Shown piece by piece: positions 5,578-9,144 of a stretch of DNA of 9,144 bases. Source of the DNA: JBBSGD01 sp038254435. GTDB lineage: Bacteria; Actinomycetota; CADDZG01; WHSQ01. The notes beneath the pieces are model-generated. The model did not search any database and had not been told where the DNA came from. It saw only the letters and a list, made by a program, of their open reading frames with translations. The stretch is taken from contig JBBSGD010000065.1 in assembly GCA_038254435.1 (NCBI GenBank), positions 1-9,144 of the forward strand, written 5' to 3'. How positions within the stretch are numbered: position 1 is the stretch's first letter; every line of letters starts with the position of its first letter. A program made the translations under genes and the position numbers.

Positions 5578-6026
5578 GGCGACTCGATACGCATGGTCGC
5601 CGAAGCGTGCAGCTCGAGGCCGCTCAACACGCGTCCGAGGAGCGGCACCCCGGAATCCGGCTTGTAGGAAAGCCTCACCGTCAGCGGGGCCCCCGCAACC
5701 CGCTCGGTGGGCGCCGGGGTGATGGTCATAGCAACCGGGGACAAGCCCCCGCGAGCCGCAGCGTCTGAGGTGACGCTGCGGCTTGGGTCCACCACCGCTG
5801 CCCGTGCAGCCTCGCGCGCCGCATGCCATAGCCGGAGCTGGTCCCCCGCGATGGCTCCGAGCTGAACCAGCCCCGCCAGCAGCAGTGCGGCAAAGGGCAT
5901 TACGAGCGCGAGCTCGACTGTCGCCTGACCGGCATCACGCCGCGACGCCGGTTGTCGGCCTACAGTTGTGACAAGCAGCTCCGAGGCGGGGGTCGCTCGG
6001 TTGGGCACGTTGGTGACGGGGGACAC
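5574..6026 (-). CDS. TadE-like pseudopilin
   Basis: 150 residues from GTG 6026, 3 bases after the pilin stop. A 32-residue leader rich in polar and basic residues (RQPASRRDA, 24-32) precedes GQATVELALVMPF (33-45) and a membrane helix to about 60. This is the TadE signature, with a possible prepilin-type cleavage after G33 and Glu at +5 (E38). RLWHAAREAARAAVVDPSR (65-83) is the usual continuation of the pilin helix. The remainder is a beta-rich outer domain ending in HASATMRIESP. TadE-type minor pilins help assemble or tip the Flp pilus. The leader is long and no good ribosome site is visible, so the start is uncertain, although coupling to the pilin stop is plausible. The stop overlaps an ATG (ATGA) at 5574-5577. 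Confidence 0.88.
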   Translation of the reverse strand: MSPVTNVPNRATPASELLVTTVGRQPASRRDAGQATVELALVMPFAALLLAGLVQLGAIAGDQLRLWHAAREAARAAVVDPSRSVTSDAAARGGLSPVAMTITPAPTERVAGAPLTVRLSYKPDSGVPLLGRVLSGLELHASATMRIESP

Positions 6027-6029
6027 GCC

Positions 6030-6209
6030 TTAGCCGTTTGCCCTGTGGATCAGCTGCGACACGATCGTGTGGAACATTCCGTCAAGCCCGCCCGACTTCA
6101 CGAAGGCGGCGAAGACCCCGACAACGAGCCCTGCCACCAGCAGAACGAGCGAGTACTCGGCCGTCGTCTGACCCGCTTCGCCGTACAGCATGTTCCTGAG
6201 TCGCTCCAT
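6030..6209 (-). CDS. Flp-type pilin (DUF4244-like)
   Basis: 59 residues: MERLRNMLYGEAG, then QTTAEYSLVLLVAGLVV, then a short amphipathic tail. G13 followed by QTTAEY fits the Flp prepilin rule of cleavage after Gly with Glu at +5 and Tyr at +6 (E18, Y19). Residues 20-38 are the hydrophobic pilin core. Length and position, just before TadE, match the DUF4244 pilins of actinobacterial Tad clusters (Rv3656c position). After cleavage by a TadV-type prepilin peptidase, not in this window, it would polymerise into the pilus fibre. The ATG at 6209 is set by GGAGG at 6216-6220, spaced 6 bases, the best ribosome site in the window and fitting a highly made subunit. The frame extends to 6326 but the extra residues look non-coding. 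Confidence 0.93.
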   Translation of the reverse strand: MERLRNMLYGEAGQTTAEYSLVLLVAGLVVGVFAAFVKSGGLDGMFHTIVSQLIHRANG

Positions 6210-6215
6210 GCAGCA

Positions 6216-6220
6216 CCTCC
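6216..6220 (-). promoter_or_regulatory. Strong ribosome binding site of the pilin gene
   Basis: The minus strand reads GGGAGGTG with the GGAGG core 6 bases before the ATG at 6209. It fixes the pilin start and is stronger than the sites of its operon neighbours, as expected if the pilin needs more translation than the machine parts. Confidence 0.8.
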
Positions 6221-6230
6221 CGGTCCTTGC

Positions 6231-6253
6231 AGTGGCCGGCCACTGTGGCCGGC
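6231..6253 (-). repeat. Overlapping palindromes upstream of the pilin gene
   Basis: AGTGGCCGGCCACT (6231-6244) is a perfect 14-base palindrome. It overlaps a 19-base inverted repeat, GCCGGCCAC-T-GTGGCCGGC (6235-6253). The two share the middle block, so in RNA they would form alternative hairpins ending about 22 bases upstream of the pilin ATG. In DNA they give three GGCCGGC-type half-sites, which suits an operator. It may act as a 5' stabiliser or processing barrier that raises pilin mRNA within the operon. The repeat is seen; the role is inferred. Confidence 0.6.
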
Positions 6254-6332
6254 GGTGCCTTGCATGTGACCGCACCCGGTCCCGAGCGGCTGTGACGGCA
6301 GCCACCGGCATTGCAAGAACCCGCAACCGGGC
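6254..6332 (-). other. Upstream part of the pilin leader region
   Basis: Together with the palindromes this makes a 123-base gap, large for this tightly packed operon, as if the pilin had its own control region. A weak CCCG-GTTG-CGGG hairpin followed by TTCTTGC sits right after the DUF192 stop. A GGCTG/CAGCC hairpin lies near 6283-6298. TGCAAGG occurs twice on the minus strand (near 6259-6265 and 6225-6231). No convincing -35/-10 pair was found. Confidence 0.35.
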
Positions 6333-6869
6333 TTAGCCGGGCTTGCGCATGTGATCCCCTACCGAGACTCCCCATCTGGTGAAAGCGCCTTGGTTGACTT
6401 CGAGCGCGCGGCGATAGACGACTCCCGGCCTATAGATGTGGCAGGTTGCCGAGCGACACGGTGTCATGTCGAACATGCGCAACAGCCGGCCCGCGCGTGA
6501 AAAGAACGCTATCGACAGAGGGATCTTGGTGTCCTTCATCCAAAAGGCTGTCGTGGTTGGCTGGTGGAATACGAACAGCATGCCGGTATCGCTCGGGAGC
6601 GAAGTACGGTTCATCAGCCCGTACTCTTGCTGCGCCGAGCTGGACGCTATGAGGGCGTTGATGTGCACCTTCCGGTTGCCGGTGTCGATGAGCAGCGATC
6701 CGTTCGGGAAGGACGGCGACGGCGCAGGGGATGGGCTCGGTCCAGAACCGGCTGCCGGCGACGGACTCGGCTCAATCGAGCGAGTCGCCTGTGCCGCGTG
6801 ACCCGAGACCCCAGCCTGAGTGCACGCACCGAGACCCACAAGGCACAGCGCCACCAGCGCGACTTTCAT
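6333..6869 (-). CDS. DUF192-domain lipoprotein
   Basis: 178 residues. The signal peptide MKVALVALCLVGLGAC has a lipobox LGAC, so C16 should be lipidated and the protein held on the outer face of the membrane. Residues 30-56 are a Pro/Ser-rich linker. Residues about 58-172 are a complete DUF192 domain: GLMNRTSLPSDTGMLFVF (84-101), FWMKDTKIPLSIAFF (109-123), C138 and C143 in PCRSATC, ALEVNQGAF (155-163) and the closing GVSVGD (167-172). DUF192 has no settled function. The gene sits inside the Tad operon, 52 bases after tadBC and 123 before the pilin, on the same strand. The ATG at 6869 gives a perfect lipoprotein signal, but no clear Shine-Dalgarno precedes it. The frame continues upstream to 7292, where it only shadows the tadBC gene. 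Confidence 0.9.
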   Translation of the reverse strand: MKVALVALCLVGLGACTQAGVSGHAAQATRSIEPSPSPAAGSGPSPSPAPSPSFPNGSLLIDTGNRKVHINALIASSSAQQEYGLMNRTSLPSDTGMLFVFHQPTTTAFWMKDTKIPLSIAFFSRAGRLLRMFDMTPCRSATCHIYRPGVVYRRALEVNQGAFTRWGVSVGDHMRKPG

Positions 6870-6921
6870 GCTCGGAAGTCTTGCATCGCACGGCGCATAA
6901 GGCGACGCGATCAAGACAGCT

Positions 6922-7890
6922 TCAGCCGCGCAGCGCGAGGCCGCGCAGAAAGGGGACGACGCACAAGAGAACGAAAGCCGGGAGCACGCACACTGCCAGG
7001 GGGACGACCATGAACACCGGTGCACGACGCGCTGCGTTTTCGAATGTGCGCCCCCCTTCCTCGCGCCGGTGCGCCGCGAATCCTTCGAGCGCCGTCGCGG
7101 CCGGGATGCCAAGCGCCGCTGCGCGTTCCAGGAGGGTACCGAGAGCCTCGAAGCCGGGGCCAGCAGTCGCGAGCGCGTCGGGCCACGTGCGTCCCAGCCG
7201 AGCCATGCGCCGGGCGCGACCCAGGCCCCTCGCCGGAGCGTTGTCCACCCGCCCGTCAGCCGGTGCGCCGTCCGGGGCCCTCGTCGCCGCAACGAGTGCG
7301 GCCTCGAGCCCGACGCCGCCGCGCAACATGCTGGCGGTCAGGTCGGCAAGGTAAGCGGCGGGGTCGTCGCCCGGAGGCGGGCGCGGCACGAGACGCTCGA
7401 TCCAGGCCATCCCGGCCCACACGAGGCCCGAGCCGGCAAACAGGCAGACGAGCCCGACGCCGTCGAACAGTGGGGCGTGCGACAGCGGGGTGAGCGGAAA
7501 GACGAGTGCCGGCAGCGCCGCGATGAGGCGGCCCGACGCACGGGCGCCCGACCCTGCGTTGTGGGCGCGCGCCGCCGCGTTCACTCGCTCCTGCACAGAC
7601 GTCGCGTAGGAGTCGAGCATGCGCGCCAGGTCTCCACCCGAGCGAAGATGGGCATCCACGAGGCCCGACAGGGCGTCGCAGTCGGGGCCGAGGAAATCGC
7701 CAAGGTCCCCAACGACCCGAGCGGGTGACGCGCCCAGTCGCAGCCGCCCGGCAGCGCGCCTCAGGGGGCCGGCCGCTCCGGAGGGCACGTGGCGATGCCA
7801 CTCGGCGAGCGCGTCGGGCACGGCGAGTCCGGAACGCAGAAGCCCCGCCAGCACCCGCACGCACTCGGCCGCGTGCGACCCTGCGTTCAT
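6922..7890 (-). CDS. Tad secretion platform protein with both T2SSF domains (TadB-TadC fusion)
   Basis: 322 residues. The first T2SSF-like domain is at about 8-125: CVRVLAGLLRSGLAVPDAL, RLGASPARVVGDLG, LVDAHLRSGGDLARMLDSYA. It is followed by membrane helices near 122-138 and 143-163. A second domain spans about 181-285 (DLTASMLRGGVGLEAALVAA, GRTWPDALATAG, LLERAAALGIPAATALEGFA) with a final hydrophobic segment at 291-316. In Tad systems TadB and TadC are usually separate proteins with one such domain each; here one frame carries both, as in GspF/PilC of type II systems. It is the inner-membrane platform that couples the TadA motor to pilin assembly. The ATG at 7890 overlaps the tadA stop (ATGA). 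The usual N-terminal membrane helices of TadB are missing, so the first half is compact. Confidence 0.88.
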   Translation of the reverse strand: MNAGSHAAECVRVLAGLLRSGLAVPDALAEWHRHVPSGAAGPLRRAAGRLRLGASPARVVGDLGDFLGPDCDALSGLVDAHLRSGGDLARMLDSYATSVQERVNAAARAHNAGSGARASGRLIAALPALVFPLTPLSHAPLFDGVGLVCLFAGSGLVWAGMAWIERLVPRPPPGDDPAAYLADLTASMLRGGVGLEAALVAATRAPDGAPADGRVDNAPARGLGRARRMARLGRTWPDALATAGPGFEALGTLLERAAALGIPAATALEGFAAHRREEGGRTFENAARRAPVFMVVPLAVCVLPAFVLLCVVPFLRGLALRG

Positions 7891-8921
7891 CCGATGCGCG
7901 ATATCGCGGAGATGCGCCGGGCGTCCCCGTCGCGCACGAGCTGCACGACGAGCCCGAACGCACGCCTCACGGCAGCCGCCAGGGACTGCGGTGACGCCCC
8001 CGACCGCGCCTCGAGGCTGAGGGACACAAGCCGGTCGAGAGCCTCGTCGGGCGAGCGTGCGTGCACGGTCATGATCGAGCCCTCGTGACCGCTCGACATC
8101 GCCCCCAGTGCGGCGAGCGCCTCGGCCCCGCGCACCTCCCCGACGACGATCCGGTCCGGACGCATGCGAAGCGCCGCGCGCACGAGATCGCCGAGCGAAA
8201 CCTGCCCGGCGCCCTCGACGTTGCGGGAACGACTCGTAAGAGACACGAAGTGGCGGCAGGCGGGCCGCAGCTCGGGCGTCTCCTCGACGATGACCACGCG
8301 TTCGTCGTTGCCCACGTATGCGAGCAGCGCATTGGCCAGTGTTGTCTTGCCGGTGCCGGTCGCCCCACTGACGATCACCGAGACGCGCTCGCGCACGGCG
8401 GTACGGAGCTGCGCCGCCTCGTCGTCATCGAGCGTACCGGCGGCTTGAAGGTCCTCGAGCGTGAGCCTGTGGGGCCAGCGCCGCAGGGACACGAGCGGTC
8501 CGTCGCACGCAACAGGAGGCAACACCACGTGAAGGCGCGATCCGTCGGGGAGCCGGCCGTCGGCAATCGGCAGGGACGCGTCGGCGCGCACATGCGCACG
8601 CGCCAGGAGGCGACCGATGAACGCCGCCAGGTGGTGCTCCCCATCGAACGACACCGAGGTCTTCTCGAGCCGCCCTGCCCGCTCGACCCAGACATCGCGC
8701 GCTCCGTTGATGAGGACGTCGGTGACGGAATCGTCGCGCACGAGCTCTGTGAGCGGCCCGTAGCCGTCGATGGCATCGGCGACCTCTGCCACGAGGCGGG
8801 GAACCTCGTCGGGAGCGACGTGTTCCCCGAATAGCTCGCGCAGCGCAAGCCGGCGCGCTGCCGCGTCGAGATCGGCCAGCTCGTCGCGCTCGAACACAAG
8901 CTCCATGAGCTCGTCTCTCAC
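7887..8921 (-). CDS. tadA: TadA/CpaF-type pilus assembly ATPase
   Basis: 344 residues. An N-terminal domain (1-150) carries IDGYGPLTEL (51-60) and TDVLINGARDVWVE (67-80), typical of the TadA/VirB11 family. The ATPase core has Walker A GATGTGKTT (186-194, K192), an Asp box IVEETPEL (211-218), Walker B RIVVGEVRG (257-265, E262) and a His box GHEGSIMTVHA (278-288). It is a hexameric cytosolic motor that drives pilin assembly through the platform proteins. The GTG at 8921 is chosen because it overlaps the stop of the upstream CpaE/Ssd-like gene (GTGA) and removes an Arg-rich, low-quality extension reaching 9047. Its own stop overlaps the next start (ATGA). At 344 residues it is a short member; many TadA proteins are longer at the N-terminus. 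Confidence 0.96.
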   Translation of the reverse strand: MRDELMELVFERDELADLDAAARRLALRELFGEHVAPDEVPRLVAEVADAIDGYGPLTELVRDDSVTDVLINGARDVWVERAGRLEKTSVSFDGEHHLAAFIGRLLARAHVRADASLPIADGRLPDGSRLHVVLPPVACDGPLVSLRRWPHRLTLEDLQAAGTLDDDEAAQLRTAVRERVSVIVSGATGTGKTTLANALLAYVGNDERVVIVEETPELRPACRHFVSLTSRSRNVEGAGQVSLGDLVRAALRMRPDRIVVGEVRGAEALAALGAMSSGHEGSIMTVHARSPDEALDRLVSLSLEARSGASPQSLAAAVRRAFGLVVQLVRDGDARRISAISRIG

Positions 8922-9144
8922 GCCTTCGCCTTTTCGATCGCGTCCTCGAGCGCACCTGCGAGACGATCGACGCGCCGGGCCCAGCGGGTCAGCGAAGGGG
9001 ACAGCAGCCGTCCGCCATCCTCGGCGTCGCGTAGGGCCGGGCAACACGGCAGCTCGGCAGTGACGGGATAGCCGAGCAGCCTGGCAAGCTTGCTCGCAGT
9101 CATCTCGCCTCCCGCGCCGAGGCGGTTCACCACTATCACGCCAC
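8918..9144 (-). CDS. CpaE/Ssd-like Tad-cluster ATPase, C-terminal part only
   Basis: Only the last 75 or so residues are present; the gene runs off the right edge. The visible part begins GVIVVNRLGAGGEMTASKLA, then LLGYPVTAELPCCPALRDAEDGG, then PSLTRWARRVDRLAGAL. This is the usual ending of MinD/ParA-like CpaE and Ssd (Rv3660c-type) proteins: the VVNR strand, a 'lLG.Pv.aeLP' segment and a final helix. The P-loop lies outside the window. These proteins localise or regulate the pilus machine, and Ssd has been linked to septum placement in mycobacteria. The stop overlaps the GTG start of tadA. Assignment rests partly on position. Confidence 0.8.
   Translation of the reverse strand, partial: GVIVVNRLGAGGEMTASKLARLLGYPVTAELPCCPALRDAEDGGRLLSPSLTRWARRVDRLAGALEDAIEKAKA

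Noticed and set aside
6210..6326. Extended pilin start at 6326
   Set aside because: The added 39 residues are basic and disordered, run through the palindromes, and bypass the strong GGAGG at 6216-6220.
6870..7292. N-terminal extension of the DUF192 frame
   Set aside because: It overlaps tadBC in another frame and would bury the clear lipoprotein signal peptide.
8061..8834. Plus-strand 257-codon frame opposite tadA
   Set aside because: His/Arg/Glu-rich shadow; tadA on the other strand has every ATPase motif.
8922..9047. N-terminal extension of tadA to 9047
   Set aside because: Arg-rich sequence overlapping the CpaE/Ssd-like end; the GTGA junction at 8918-8921 gives a better start.
1..9144. 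tRNA, rRNA, CRISPR, insertion sequence or phage attachment site
   Set aside because: No cloverleaf-like sequence, spaced direct repeats, transposase motifs or terminal repeats were seen on either strand by eye.

Overview
The window is GC-rich and most probably comes from an actinomycete (phylum Actinomycetota). The basis is a BldG-like anti-sigma antagonist, a DUF4244-type pilin inside a compact Tad/Flp gene cluster laid out like the mycobacterial Rv3660c-Rv3654c cluster, an LCP cell-wall protein, a DtxR-family regulator, frequent GTG starts and strong GC bias. The family names come from motifs read by eye and from memory of the families; no search was run. The genus cannot be fixed from this piece.

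Layout. (1) 1-501, minus: the N-terminal part of a DtxR-family metal-dependent regulator, cut by the window edge. (2) 502-675: intergenic, with a probable promoter for that regulator and a conspicuous nested inverted repeat. (3) 676-1432, minus: a two-gene partner-switching module, a BldG-like STAS protein followed by an RsbW-like GHKL anti-sigma protein whose ATP-lid motif looks degenerate. (4) 1572-3184, plus: a divergent, translationally coupled pair. The first gene encodes a membrane-anchored protein with a probable NTF2/SnoaL-like outer domain and a His/Lys-rich tail; the second encodes an LCP (LytR-CpsA-Psr) ligase. (5) 3218-4795, minus: an M2/M3-like HExxH zinc peptidase without a signal peptide, convergent with the LCP gene. 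(6) 4862-9144, minus: a Tad pilus operon read from right to left. Its order is CpaE/Ssd-like ATPase (cut by the window edge), TadA ATPase, a single protein carrying both T2SSF (TadB and TadC) domains, a DUF192 lipoprotein, a 59-residue Flp pilin, a TadE-like pseudopilin, and a second pseudopilin-like protein fused to a VanY-like M15 peptidase domain.

How the genes may work together. The Tad operon would build an inner-membrane machine (TadA motor, TadBC platform) that assembles the pilin and minor pseudopilins. The M15 domain on the last pseudopilin could trim peptidoglycan stem peptides at the assembly site. The LCP protein and its partner probably attach a glycopolymer to the wall. The STAS/anti-sigma pair is a developmental or stress switch.

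Most notable points: the pseudopilin-M15 fusion, and its unusual start, where a 13-codon ORF is chained by ATGA and GTGA overlaps and a positively charged flank sits one frame away; the TadB-TadC fusion; the DUF192 lipoprotein inside the pilus operon; the overlapping palindromes just upstream of the pilin gene; and the degenerate key residues in the DtxR and anti-sigma proteins. No gap without a gene exceeds about 180 bases. No tRNA, rRNA, CRISPR array or insertion sequence was seen.
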